Source: Gambelia wislizenii
Taxonomy: Eukaryota > Chordata > Lepidosauria > Squamata > Crotaphytidae
Direction of reading: 5' to 3'
Assembly (NCBI GenBank): GCA_030847615.1
Contig: JAUMIR010000005.1
Coordinates: forward strand, 216,426,645 to 216,490,644
Length of the DNA stretch: 64,000 nucleotides
Positions within the stretch are counted from its first letter, which is position 1. Each line of letters begins with the position of its first letter. Made by a program: the position numbers and the translations under genes. The notes under the pieces are model-generated. The model worked only from the letters and a program-made list of their open reading frames with translations, did not search any database and was not told where the DNA came from. Shown one piece after another: positions 33,897 to 45,070 of the stretch.

Positions 33897-34619
33897 GGAG
33901 ATTATCAGACAAGCCTAATAAACTGGGCCAGAGATGCCACAGTATCATGAAAGGATTATCCTTTCAGACAATGTTGTCCCTGTCCCTTTCTGCTCCCGTG
34001 CTCCCCCCATTCTGTCCCCATTTTTTTTTCATTCACAGTTTAAGCCGTTAATAGATCCACCATTCTGTTTCTGTAATGGAATGACAGTCGTGTAAAAAGG
34101 TGCCCATTATGCTGGTGCAATGCCAGTGTTAGTGGGAGGTCCAGAGTGTCAAACACTTCTGGATGCCTCCCTTACACTTAACAGGCCTCTGCTGCCACAG
34201 GGATCACCCCCCATCGCTGCCAGATTGCCTCCTCCCATCACTGCCCAATTGCCCCCTCCAATCACCCCCTCCCATTGCTGCCAGATCACCCCCTCCCGTT
34301 GCTCCCCAGTCAGCCCCATCGCCCCTCTGATCATCCCTTGGTTGCCCCCTGATCGTCCCCCCCCATTGCCCCCCTGATCACTCTCAGCCTGGAGTACACT
34401 GTACCTTTAAATTCCCGGCTCTCCTCTCCTTGCAAAAGCAGCAGCCAGGATTACAGACCAGGAAGTAAAAGGAGTTCTAGAGCTCCTTTCACTTTCTGGA
34501 CTGCCCGGCACAAGCACGATTCAGGTAAGTCTGAAACTTTTTGTTCTTGTGCCGGGAAGAGGCGGGAAAGGAAATTGCAGGACAGGAACGCTTTTTTTTG
34601 TTCCCATCTGATAATCTCC
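33897..34619. mobile_element. 723-bp TIR element flanked by TA
   Basis: The left end GGAGATTATCAGACAAG is inverted at the right end (CATCTGATAATCTCC), with 13 of the first 15 bases or better matching. TA precedes and follows. The interior contains a C-rich stretch with repeated (C)CCATCGCTGCC(A/C)AATTGCC units (34190-34380) and GCAAAAGCAGCAGCC. There is no transposase. Superfamily uncertain. Confidence 0.55.
34190..34380. repeat. C-rich degenerate minisatellite
   Basis: Repeats of CCCCTCCCAT(T/C)(G/A)CTGCC(A/C)GAT spaced 20-35 bp inside the 33897-34619 element. They create the open frames seen on both strands here (34120-34377 and 34149-34334), which are not genes. Confidence 0.7.
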
Positions 34620-34634
34620 TAAAATGAGGACTCT

Positions 34635-34813
34635 GTGAGGACAGCGTTTGAATCCCTTACACTGCTATGGAAACTCACTGTGGGCAAGTCACAGTTTCTC
34701 AGAGGAAGGCAATGGCAAACCTCTGTATAAATCTTGCTGAGAAAACTCTCTGATTGGGTCACTTTAGGGTCACCATAAATTGGGGAAAAAAATTAAGGGA
34801 CACAACAACAATA
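34635..34813 (+). mobile_element. Sauria SINE, diverged and 5'-incomplete
   Basis: Has AGCGTTTGAATCCCTTACACT, GGGCAAGTCACAGTTTCTCAGAGGAAGGCAATGGCAAACC and the tail GGGTCACCATAAATTGG to CACAACAACAATAA. The Bov-B-like tail is decayed. It begins within 20 bp of the end of the preceding TIR element. Confidence 0.65.
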
Positions 34814-35346
34814 AAGTTAAATAAAAATACATGTCACCATACTGATACTAACCAGATAACTTGGGTGCATATTCAGTCTGCTCTCCAAACGATGCTACAT
34901 GGTTGATTGGTAATTTAAAATTCCCTCCTTGCCTTCCTTATTGTTCTTCATCTTGCAATGGAGGCAGACTTCAAATGCACAACTCTCCTCTCATAGCCTT
35001 TCAAATAGAGGATTGTCCTTTGTAAACACACAGCCACTGTAACCTTATTCCCATTAGTAGAGGTTGCTGTGTTCTCTCTTGCCCTAGAACCTCTGTGAGT
35101 CATGATCCACTCCTTATTCCCTGCTACATTTGTTTTGAGGCAATAATATTTTACTTGCTCACTCATTACTATATATGGAAACATCAAAAATGCCTAAAAA
35201 CTTCCAGAGGAAAAGCCACGTTAGTCACTTAATGCAAAATAACAAGGAGTTGTTCTGAAGAAAACAATAAAATAAAACTAAAGTACATGAACGAGAGAGA
35301 GTTCCCTATTAATATTTTTTTTAAAATGTATGCTTTACCTTTCACA

Positions 35347-35604
35347 GGACTTTTTCGGACGTTTAAAAAGTAATGCAAGCAGCCTCATCGGCTTGCGAGG
35401 CTGCTGCACTGCAAAGTGTCAGTTTCGGATGACGCTCGCCCCTCCTTGAATTAAAAATCAAGGAAATATGATGCTCAACTCTCCCCGCGGTACTGCAACA
35501 GTACCAGCAGGGGCGAGCGTCATCCGAAACTGACGCTTTGCAGCGCAGAAGCCTTGCAAGCTGACGAGGTTGCTTGCGTTATTTTTCAGCATCCGAAAAA
35601 GTCC
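35347..35604. mobile_element. GGACTTTTTC-family foldback element, copy 1 (258 bp)
   Basis: The ends GGACTTTTTCGGACG and CATCCGAAAAAGTCC are inverted. The 3-bp target duplication is ACA (35344-35346 and 35605-35607). The arms extend inward as a near-palindrome: TCAGTTTCGGATGACGCTCGCCCC pairs with GGGGCGAGCGTCATCCGAAACTGA. GC-rich interior, no ORF. Related ends occur at 46929, 48310 and 51241. Confidence 0.8.
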
Positions 35605-36029
35605 ACAGTAAGACTTTAAGTACTGTAAACTTCTAGCCATAAAGTTCTGCCAAAGAGGTCAAAGACCTAGAGCCTGCTCTGGATTTAGACTCTTAATGTG
35701 CTATTGTACAAATTCTTTTAAAACTAAAAGAACCATGAACTCTATTTTTTTAAATTAAAGTAGACAACCAAAGACTTCTAGAGTAGATAACAACCAAGAT
35801 TCTTCTCACCTTGACCCTATTTAACTGCTATGTGATTTCTCTAAAATCTTCAAGACTCTATGCAAACTCTCAGACTGTTTTCTTCCGGAAATTTTAAGTG
35901 CACTTTATCAGGAAGAGCTTCCATGGGAATACAATCGCAGTAACTAACAAGTGTTGTTATTTGAAATACGCATCAGAAACTTCTCCTAAGAACATATTTT
36001 CCACCCTCTGTTTTACCCTCTGGTTCTAG

Positions 36030-36279
36030 AAAAATTGATGGAACTAATCTAGAAGAGGATAATATCGAACTGACTGAAGAAGGAAGACCTGTGCAAACAG
36101 CAAACAAACCTCCTTTATTTGATTGCTATTGTTGTGGACTACCAAAACGCTACATCATTGCTATCATGAGCGGCTTGGGGTTTTGCATTTCCTTTGGGAT
36201 TAGATGCAATCTTGGTGTTGCCATAGTGGAAATGGTTAACAACAACACAATCTATGTCAATGGAAAACCAGAGATTGAG
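36030..36279 (+). CDS. SLC17A8: SLC17A8 coding exon 2 (N-terminal domain and TM1)
   Basis: The acceptor is GGTTCTAG and the donor is GTAAGC; length is 250 nt. It encodes an acidic cytosolic segment ([16 protein letters not shown]), a Cys-rich [12 protein letters not shown] stretch at the membrane entry, and TM1 [20 protein letters not shown] with the conserved Arg. The luminal loop [16 protein letters not shown] follows, with an N-glycosylation sequon (NNT). The TM1 block is invariant among VGLUTs. Confidence 0.97.
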
Positions 36280-36361
36280 GTAAGCTTATCTTATTGCTAC
36301 TGATTAGCTACAATACCTGGTTTTGGTTTTATAAGTTATCTGTAGAACAATTTGACAAGTA

Positions 36362-36739
36362 CAGGAAGCCCCTGCCTTTTGATGGCTCATTATCTGATCA
36401 CTCACTCTTTTGATGCTTGTAAATTAAGGACAAGTTCCATTCATTCAATGAAGAATCCACTCTTTTGACAGTTCTTGCCTACAGAGGCTTCCTTGGCACT
36501 GACCATGCACGTGTGTGCTGCTTGTCAAGTGAGCTGAGAGGGGGGGAAAGTTACCAAGCTGACTAAGACACTTTGTAAACAGTGCAGTTGGGGCAGGCAC
36601 AGGCACCCGTGAGCACGCACAGGCAATCCCATGCAAGCAACCAGAATTCCTGTTCCTTACATGGGTTCTTCTTTTTGAAAAAATCTGGTTTCTCACACTG
36701 TTGCAGTCCCTAACCTGTCAGATAAGTCGGGAATTTCTG
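36362..36739. mobile_element. Tigger-like TIR element
   Basis: Starts CAGGAAGCCCCTGCCTTTTGATGG after TA (36360-36361) and ends GATAAGTCGGGAATTTCTG before TA (36740-36741). The termini are weakly complementary. Lies in SLC17A8 intron 2; the minus-strand ORF inside it (36445-36696) is spurious. Confidence 0.5.
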
Positions 36740-38088
36740 TAGATAAATCTTGTAGTTTTTCATTGTAGACATACAGTACACAATATGATTGCATTTTGGA
36801 GCTGGTGACAGTATGAGTCGGTCAGTTACTGGGGAAAACATAGGGCTGTATTAGGATTTGGATGCACAAATTGTACAAATTCTGAAGAGGAGCTCTAGGG
36901 ACCATGAGTAAAATACAAACACATTGAGAGAGTGCCAGGTTGGAGAAAGCTGTTATACATGTCATACTATTGACCGATCTGGACAAATAGTATCTACTCT
37001 GGTTAGCAGCAGTTCGCACTAATATCTCAGGCAGAGAATGATCATTCCTAACCTTGCTATCCAAGGCCTTTTGTATTGGAAGCAAGCCATGACTCCTCCC
37101 CATATTGCTAGTTTGTTGCTCCTCAGGACTTAGAAAATTATAATTTATTAATCAGCTAAGTGTAGACTACTGGTTTATTATCAGCATGATTTGTCTCTAG
37201 TTCTAAGAGTGCTTATATACTGCATTTTTCCTGTGGGTTGAATACCACATTCACTGAAATCTACAGGGTATCTAGAAGATGTTGTCTTCAGTTTGCAGCC
37301 TTTCTGTGTTTTCACTTTGCTTCTTTCATCTTTATTCTGGCCAAAGAAAATCCATGAAGGTAGGTTGGGGGGGATTGTGTAACTGCATGATACCTTTTGA
37401 CTGTGAGCAGTTGGGAGCCTTCAGGCTAGAAGCAGCCTGCAATATTGTATTTCTATTCATAATACCTATAACTTACCTTTCCCCCTCAAAACTCACAGTG
37501 GTATACATTAGTCTACGCTAATACACACACATGCAAACGCCACAAAAACCCTGTGTGATAAGTTACACTGAAGATCATCCATTGAGCTTCATGACTAAAT
37601 GAGGATTTAAACCCAAATCTCACCAGTCTTACTCTAATATCTCATTATGGAAGAAGAAATTAAGCTACAGCTCTATTTATGATTAGGTAGCATTGAACAA
37701 AGTGTACCAGATTGCATTGGATCATACTTTAATGGTAGTAAACAGATGAGGAAGATGCTTGCATTTTGTCACAATTATGGAGCAAGCAAGCAAATATCTT
37801 TAGCCTTGCAGCATGGATGTACTTTAGAAGTAGTGTCCTAAGACAAGGAGTAGAAATGACCCTGTGTGCCTGTTGTCTATGCTGCCCTAAGAGAGCCCTT
37901 TCTTGTGCAAGTAGGTAGGTGCTTAGCTGGAGTACAAATGTTCAAAATAGCTCCAGTTTTGCCCTTCTTTTTGATCTCTAACATTGGGTCCAGGAGCATT
38001 TTAACTAATGTCTCTCAGATAATCATATGCTTGTTGAATGACATGTATGTGTCATCTATTAAGGTGGGACGAGTGGTCTCTATAAGGC
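36740..38088. other. SLC17A8 intron 2, mostly unrecognised
   Basis: A segment at 37480-37620 (GTGGTATACATTAGTCTACG, then GAGGATTTAAACCCAAATCTCACCAG) resembles an old LINE/SINE tail. The rest shows no repeat, gene or motif I recognise. Confidence 0.35.
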
Positions 38089-38308
38089 TACTGACACACT
38101 GCAGAAATAACACCGTATGACACCGCTTGAACTATCATGGCTCCATCCTATGGAATCCTGGGATCTATAGTTTGTTGCGGCACCAGAGCACTCTGACAGA
38201 GAAGGCTAAATATCTCACACAACTACATATTCCAGGATTCTGTAGGATGGAGCCATAGCAGTTAAAGTGGTGTTGAACTGCATTATTTCTGCAGTGTGTC
38301 AGCAGCCT
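38089..38308. repeat. Foldback repeat, GGAATCCTGGGATTTG family, copy 2
   Basis: The left end GCTACTGACACACTGCAGAAATAA is inverted as TTATTTCTGCAGTGTGTCAGCAGCC. The arms CATGGCTCCATCCTATGGAATCCTGGGAT and CCAGGATTCTGTAGGATGGAGCCAT pair. The termini and inner arms are inverted, so it forms a long hairpin. Confidence 0.75.
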
Positions 38309-38315
38309 AGGGGTG

Positions 38316-38540
38316 CATCTTCACTGTATAAATACTGTAATACCATTTGACACCACTTTAAGTGCTATAGCTCCATCCTATGGAATCCTGGGATTTGTAG
38401 TTTTACAAAGTCTTTAGCCTTCTCTGCCAAAGAGTGCTGGTGCCTCACAAAACTACAAATCCCAGGATTCTGTAGGATGGAGCCATGGCAGTTAAAGTAG
38501 TATCAAACTGCATTCTTTCTGCAGTGTGCCAGCAGCCTAA
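38316..38540. repeat. Foldback repeat, GGAATCCTGGGATTTG family, copy 3 (next to copy 2)
   Basis: A second complete hairpin of the same family follows within 10 bp of copy 2. Both end in GCAGTGTG(T/C)CAGCAGCCTA. The left end is more diverged (TGCATCTTCACTGTATAAATAC). Confidence 0.75.
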
Positions 38541-38820
38541 GTCCAATAAAATCCAGAAAGGAATTACATAGTCACCCCTTACTAGAAATATTTGATATAA
38601 CTTTGCTGCACCTCAGCTAACCAATGAAAAGGCAATAACAAAGTGCCCCAGAGAATCTCCAAATGTGCTAGTTTTCAGAGCTTTTGGCAGTGAAAAGCTG
38701 TGGCACTTTTGGCTCAGTGGCATCTACAACATTCAGAATTTTGCAGCTCGGTTGTTTCTATTCTGCAGCAAAGCAAGGTACTAACTCTTTGCTTTCATTT
38801 AAACACTATTTTGTTTGTAG

Positions 38821-38940
<120 letters not shown>

Positions 38941-39463
38941 TAAGATAAGGAGATATAATAAAGCAATTAGTATAATCTTCAGTATTATCTAATACTATAT
39001 TAACCAAAACTAGGTATAAGATTTCTAGAGCACAGTGATTCTAGCAAGCTGTTTGTGGGCTAATGCAAGACATATGATACTGCTCCTTTGAGATATTAAT
39101 AGGCAACATACTACGCATTGCTATTCAATTTAATGATTATCTAAGATGAAGGCATGCTACTCTTCATGTAATAAGCCTGACTGTTAACCTAATGAAATTA
39201 AAGGCCTTTCATTTGCTAGTCTCACTAGAGAAAGTAATTCTGGAGAGTTCTGTGGAGAGGGACATAGTGGTCCATACAATTAAAAGAAAGAGACAAGTTC
39301 ATCCAGACAGGGCCAATGACACAGGGGAGAGTGTTTATATTAGGATGTTTGTGAGGGAGAATTGAGTTAACATTCTGCTGAAATTACTATTCATAAATCT
39401 GTCCTGCACTGAGGCATTGCTCATGCTGGAAGGTGAATCCATCAGCACTGGATGTATCAGTGT

Positions 39464-39937
39464 TGTACAGTTGTAGTGGACTGATACTGTTTTCCCCACT
39501 ATGGTTCCCTCCTATGGAACCCTATGGGATTTGTACATTTAGCCCTCTGTATCTACGGATTTGGCATCCACGGATTCCACCATTCATAGCTTGAAATTTA
39601 TTTTAAAAAAAAATTCCAAGAAGCAAACCTTGATTTTGCCATTTTATATAAGGGAAACCATTTTAATATGCCACTGTATATAATGGGACTTGAGCATCCA
39701 TGGATTTTGGTATCCATAGGGGGTCCTGGAACTAAACCCCAGCAGATACCAAGGGCCCACTGTAGTTTGGTAAGTGTACTTAGTAGTCTTGGAACTCCTC
39801 TGAACTGCAGTACAAGTGTTATTGAGTAGAAAATTCTCAGCCTCTCCCAAAGTCCCAACCCCAGAATTCTATAGGAGGGAACCATGACAGTTAAAGTGAT
39901 ATCAAATTGCTGTAAATTTTGCAATGTGGATACAGAC
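39464..39937. repeat. Foldback repeat, same family, copy 4, split by a Tigger-like insertion
   Basis: 39464-39535 (ACAGTTGTAGTGGACTGATACTG, then CTATGGGATTTG-TA) continues at 39763-39937 (TAGTTTGGTAAG, then GAATTCTATAGGAGGGAACCATGACAGTTAAAG). Joining the two sides restores the family's GGGATTTGTAGTTT core, which shows that the element between is a clean insertion at TA. Confidence 0.7.
39536..39762. mobile_element. Tigger-like element inserted in a foldback repeat
   Basis: Ends CATTTAGCCCTCTGTATCTAC and GCAGATACCAAGGGCCCACTG, flanked by TA. The interior (AAAGCAAACCTTGATTTTGCC-type) matches in reverse the copies at 20848 and 59008. Confidence 0.78.
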
Positions 39938-40149
39938 ATTAACACTGATGGTTGAAATCCCCTGTGGCCACTGGCAGTGGCTGGTGCTGAATCCTCTATG
40001 CAAACCAGTCAGTTTTGCAAGTTTGTAGTACTTCTGGATCTGTTTGCAGGGAAGCCACTGTGGGCTTTAAATAGTTGGGATGGAGGAGCATTTTTCAAAC
40101 TTTCTGATTTATTACTGCCACCTTTTCTTACATACTTGCTTTCTTCATA

Positions 40150-40272
40150 TCAAGGACAGGCAACTCTGGCCCTCCAGGTTTTCATCAATTACAGCTTTCA
40201 TTATCCTTCACTGTCTATGTTGGCTAGGGCTGATAGGAATCATAGTTCAACAACATCAGAGGGGTGGTATAG
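40150..40272. repeat. Foldback repeat fragment (GGCCCTCCAG type)
   Basis: GACAGGCAACTCTGGCCCTCCAGG, then GGCTGATAGGAATCATAGTTC resembles the dispersed amniote repeat also at 42940-43035 and 29885-29990. Confidence 0.45.
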
Positions 40273-40319
40273 TTACTCACCTCTGCTTTACTCTGTATTG
40301 AACACTAGACTCGGTTAAC

Positions 40320-41110
40320 TCCAAAGGTCACTGTGTAGAATTGTCACTGATTTTTTTCTTTTAACTACCCCACAAGTGAACCCTTTGAATATTTAAATAA
40401 AATGGGGGGGGGGTTAAACCCCTTCTAGTAGCAGTGGTCCCAATCTGGGTCAATGCTGCATATGCTTGCTCTAGAGTAAAAAATAATTTCACTCTGAGAA
40501 GGACATGGTGTTGCGTTCCTCCCCCTATTCTTTTTCAGGACAACCACCAAAAAAACAAAAACAAAAACCAAACCCCTAATTGTTAGAAAGAAGAATGTAT
40601 CCTATGCTGTTTGGCCTGTTATTTGGTAATAAAAGCAGGATGAACTTGAAATATGAGGATGTTGTCTTTCAAGAACATTCGTCATAGTGATACATAATTT
40701 AAGAATGGACTTCATGTTGGCAGTTGCCCATCAATTGTGATTGGTAATGAAGGGAAAAAAAATAACCATGTGTGAACAGATTTTAAAAAGCAGAACTTTG
40801 CTGGGTGGCAATTTCACACTTTACTCACTTCATGCTCCACAGAAGAGCTCCATAACCACTTAGCCACAGTCTCAGGCAAGAAACAGATTCCCTGTGAAGT
40901 ATTTATTTTTTGCAAGCCCCCAGATGGTAGGAGCAGAGACACTGAAGGATAGACCCTAGACAAATAGCTTGGGTTTTACAAGCATGAAGTCATACCCCGT
41001 TTTGCCCCCATCTTAGAGCCCTGCGGTCCTGACGATGCAGGGCCTTTGTCCCGTTCCACCCCTGGAAGACCTCACCAGCTCTGGTAGAGACCAAGGGGAA
41101 GATGCGTTAA
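40320..41110. other. SLC17A8 intron 3 segment without a recognised feature
   Basis: Has a G-run (40404-40413) and an A-rich (CAAAAA)n stretch at 40550-40577. No coding signal or known repeat. Confidence 0.4.
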
Positions 41111-41336
41111 GGCAAGGAAGTTGGCCCACGTTTTAAAATAATACCTCCTTTAATCCGTTCCTACTGGGAAGGAAGAGACCATGCCCTGTGTGTCTGCATG
41201 AGCCTGTCCCAGCAGGGTGGTCCTTGTTGCTGCTGCTGGTCTCCCTGGCTCTCTCTGAAGCAGACCAGCAGCATGTGACCAAGGCTGGTCACAAGCAGGG
41301 GGCCCTGGTCACATGTTGTGGGCCAACTTCCTTGCT
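41111..41336. repeat. Foldback with 19-bp arms
   Basis: GGCAAGGAAGTTGGCCCAC (41111-41129) is inverted at 41318-41336 with one mismatch. The interior has a further hairpin, with GCTGCTGGTCT against AGACCAGCAGC and GTGACCAAGGCTGGTCAC. The two ORFs across it (41188-41373, 41309-41527) follow from the palindrome. Confidence 0.65.
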
Positions 41337-41434
41337 TCCGGGAGAGCCAGGGATATGGTGGTGGCTACAGTGACATGCCAGTGTGCTTGTCTGGACCAGC
41401 CTGTTTTGTAGAGGTAATGGGGGAGGAACCACCC

Positions 41435-41455
41435 AGATAGATAGATAGATAGATA
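41435..41455. repeat. (AGAT)n microsatellite
   Basis: About five uninterrupted AGAT units, then ACTG. Confidence 0.9.
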
Positions 41456-41652
41456 CTGCAGACCAAGTAAGTAATTAAATAAATAAAAATATACCACCTT
41501 TCCACTTAAGTCATTTTGGTGGAGCATGAAGCATCTGGCAACTGCATATTAATAACATAAAATCATATTTCCCCACTCCCAACCCCCTTGATGGAAAGGA
41601 CAGGAAGACTATAGCCATTATGCTTTGACACCTAGTCCCCTTTCCCTTAACT

Positions 41653-41991
41653 CAGTGATTCTTAACCTTTTCTTTACCAGAGCCCGCCTTTAAATATTTG
41701 TTGTTGCTGCAGATCCCCAAGACTTAACTCAAGGCTTAAAACAACAATACAATTACACCATCCATTAAACTTTCTCTCAGAGGCACTGGAGCAGAAGGGA
41801 AGACTTTCCTCCTGCTTCTTCTTGCAAGTTTGTGGCTGGAGTGGATTGCATGGCAACGCGCAGGCCAAGCCAGCCAGGCTTTGCCTTGGCTTCTGTCATG
41901 TGGGCTGAGCAGCCCTTCAATTCTTCATGGACCTCCTGTGATGACATCATGGTCTCCTGGGGGTCCGTGTACCACAGGTGAAGAACCACTG
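41653..41991. mobile_element. hAT (Charlie-like) non-autonomous element
   Basis: The left terminus CAGTGATTCTTAACCTTTTCTTTACC and the right terminus GGTGAAGAACCACTG have the CAGTG(G/A)TTCTTAACC signature of Charlie-type hAT elements. No exact 8-bp duplication remains, so it is an old copy. Lies in SLC17A8 intron 3. Confidence 0.65.
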
Positions 41992-42416
41992 CATTATGGG
42001 TGGGGTAAATTCTTCTGTCACTACTTCCCATCAGTTGTGAGAACAGAGTGGAATATGATGTTGGGTTTTGTGTCTGAGGCCCCAAGGGGAGGGGCCTGCC
42101 CATGTTGTGCAAACAGAGGTGTTAGTGATGTGGTCTAGTTCCTAGGAGTTTCAAAATAACATTGATAAAACAGTTGATATAAAAGGCTGCAGGGATGGAA
42201 TGTGTTGTCTTTCATAATACCATGATACAGGCTTTTTAATATAGAATGGCAAATAGTGATATCTGAGGGTCTTTCAGCTTGCCAGTCTCTCCTTCCAGGT
42301 GACTTTCTTTTCTATGAAGTGGGTGGTCGGTTTGAACTGTAAACTTAAAAGTATGCCAATAATAGTTTACCTTACTTCTGCTCAATGATATATAGCATAC
42401 TCCCTCTATAAAATAA

Positions 42417-42593
<177 letters not shown>

Positions 42594-42939
42594 TAATGAA
42601 ATGATATGATATCATATGATATACATTACATGATATTAGGTCACTGTTCAGGATGGTAACTTCTTGGCTCAAATTATCAATGGAAACTATGCATACATGG
42701 GAATGGAATTTTATACATCTATCAGCACAAGCAATTTTAATCAAATTGGTTTGCCTATCAACAGCTAACCATTAATTAAGCCATTAATTATGTACTTGGA
42801 TATTAGCTAATTTAGACTGGTTCACCGGATAGTTTTTGAAGTAGGATAGTTGCTGTATCTAAGCCTTTAGAACAGAATTCTGTCAATGTTCACTCAGAAG
42901 TAAATGCAATTGAGCTCAAATGGACTTACTCCTCAGTGC

Positions 42940-43035
42940 AGGGGTGGATGAATTGTGGCCTTCCCAATGTTGTAATATTGCAACTCCCATCAGCTCCAGC
43001 CTGCATAGCCAATGGTGAGGAGTGCTGGAAATTCC
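42940..43035. repeat. Foldback repeat fragment
   Basis: GGGGTGGATGAATTGTGGCC, then AACTCCCATCAGCTCCAGCC and CAATGGTGAGGAGTGCTGG: the same dispersed family as at 29885-29990. Confidence 0.45.
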
Positions 43036-43410
43036 AGTCTATCAGCATCTCGGGAGTTGCACTTTGCTCTACCCCCCCCCCCACCTTAGTACTAGTGTTT
43101 AGGAATGCATCCTTAGCTTCTGACAATCAATGTGGTTTTCCATGTTTTTTTGGCAAAGCGAGAAAGCTTTACAGCATGAGGGCATCTAATATTACCATAA
43201 GGGAGCAGAATTTCACATTCCCATCAGCACCCAGAATACTGAGTTTTTTTTTTTAAATATTATGTTGATATCTAGCTTTCAAAAATGTCTGGATGAAGGC
43301 CAAACTACATGAAACATTAAACACTTAGTTTGGTATTGTGTGTAATTTCTTTCAGTGTTGAAAAGCAGCCGCTGGGAGCCTCAGTAGCTGGACTCAAGAA
43401 GGGTGGGGCT

Positions 43411-43708
43411 CAGGGGTGTAGCCATGAGGGGGGCAAAATGAAAGCATTGCCACCTATAAAAAATCTGCCCCTGCCCTCACTGAAATTTTCTTTCTAGCAT
43501 TCCAGATTCCTTCTAGCATATTTTTCCCTTGGTAATTTTGCCTGCTCCTTTTTGGGTAGTGCCTAAACTGTATTTCTAAAAGCTCAATTTAAGTTTTAAA
43601 TTGCTACAATGCTAAAACTTTGGAGACTGAAGGAAAAATTCATTGGGGGAACAGAATTCTTATGGGGGGCATACCCTAATTCCCCCCCTCCCCATAGCTA
43701 TACTCCTG
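43411..43708. mobile_element. hAT-like non-autonomous element
   Basis: The termini CAGGGGTGTAGCCATGAGGGG and CCCCATAGCTATACTCCTG are inverted. The flanking octamers GTGGGGCT and GTGAGTGT agree at 5 of 8 bases, compatible with a decayed hAT duplication. The interior is AT-rich. Confidence 0.5.
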
Positions 43709-44651
43709 GTGAGTGTTAACATTTTCCTCCAGCTCCAACTAGAATTCTACCCCACTCCTAGCCACTGTGTGGCTAAAACCTAACTGGTGTGCTTTAAGTG
43801 GCTTGAGAATTTTGTCTATTTACCTTTTAAGTGTGAAATATATGTAACATTTGTAATAAAATTGTTGTTTCTAAGGCAAAGATGAATTTCGACAGTCATG
43901 AATATTGGCAGCATACCTAGCCATAGGAATAGATACATAGCAATGGAAAAATATTTTAGCACAGAAAAAAAAGTAGATTTACAATGCAATGCTATGCATG
44001 CATGGTCAGAAGTGAGTCTTACTGAGGTCAGCAAGAGCAAATATGTTTAGGAGTACAGTCCAGGGCTGCTAGGGGAATATACTGTACTCACAATGTAGCC
44101 AATAGCAAAATTAAAAGTGAAGAAGGCCATTTAAACTGCAGCCTTTTGAAGCTGGACTTTTACCCTCTTCCCATGCTTTTTTCTACTGGTGTAAGATTTT
44201 GGATAGGTTCAGGGGGAATTGCATAGCACCTCTACAGACATTAAGATACTAAATTCATGTGTCATGAAATATACAGGAACCCTGTATAAACTTATCCAGG
44301 GAGGGAAACGAGTTGTGAAACTGAGTATTCAAAGAAAGGTTCAGCAGTCTTTGTACACAGTCCCCTCACCACACTGTTGACTTTCTTTTCTTCATCAGTT
44401 GTCTCTCAAAGTAATGAGGATCCTGATCCTATACATGTTTTATTGGGGTGATGAATCTAGGGTTTAATTTGAGCTTTAAAGTATTTATTTATTTGTTTAA
44501 AGCATTTACACTTTGTCCTTCAGCCAAAAAGGCTCCCAGAGCAGCTAGCCTGGCTTCAGGCTTTCAGTCTAATAAGACACGATACTCAAGGAAAAGGAGA
44601 TGGCAGTGGGGGAGGGGGTTAAGTCTGGCAGATGCTGACTGTTGTTTTCCC

Positions 44652-44910
44652 CCTCAGAAGCCACAGCAATGGCAGCTGGGATGGAAAGAGGGCCTCTCGC
44701 CAGCCACTGGAACCAAGGCATTTGTACTGTGTAGAAATAGTACTGTGCCTGGCTGTTGTTCTCTTCCTCAGAGATCACAACAGTGGCAGTTGGTATGGAA
44801 AGAGGGCCTCTTGCCAGCCACTGGGACCACGGCCCAATAGTACTGTGCCTGGCTGTTGTTCTTTTCCTCAGAGGCCACAGCAGGGGCAGTTGGCATGGAG
44901 GGGGAGGGCT
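44652..44910. repeat. Tandem repeat of 110-114 bp, about 2.3 units
   Basis: CCTCAGA...CACA(G)CA..GGCAG(C/T)TGG(C/T/G)ATGGA starts at about 44652, 44766 and 44876. Each unit continues with GAGGGCCTC(T)(C/T)GCCAGCCACTGG and TACTGTG(C)CTGG. It explains the overlapping ORFs on both strands here. It lies between a CORE/L2-type tail fragment (44480-44580) and the solo LTR. Confidence 0.75.
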
Positions 44911-45070
44911 ACTACCACCTGTGGGGGCCAAAGTGTTCAGCTAGCCAAGGTGCTGAACCCTACCCTGAAAAATAGATTCAGCAGCTTGGGGTAGATCCTT
45001 TAAAGTCTCGACTAAAACCTGGAGTGGATTCACCGTCCCACTCACATGGTAATCACCCAGTGAGGAGGTG

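Noticed and set aside
39977..40318. ORF of 113 codons in SLC17A8 intron 3
   Set aside because: It overlaps a dispersed foldback fragment and has no family similarity or splice context.
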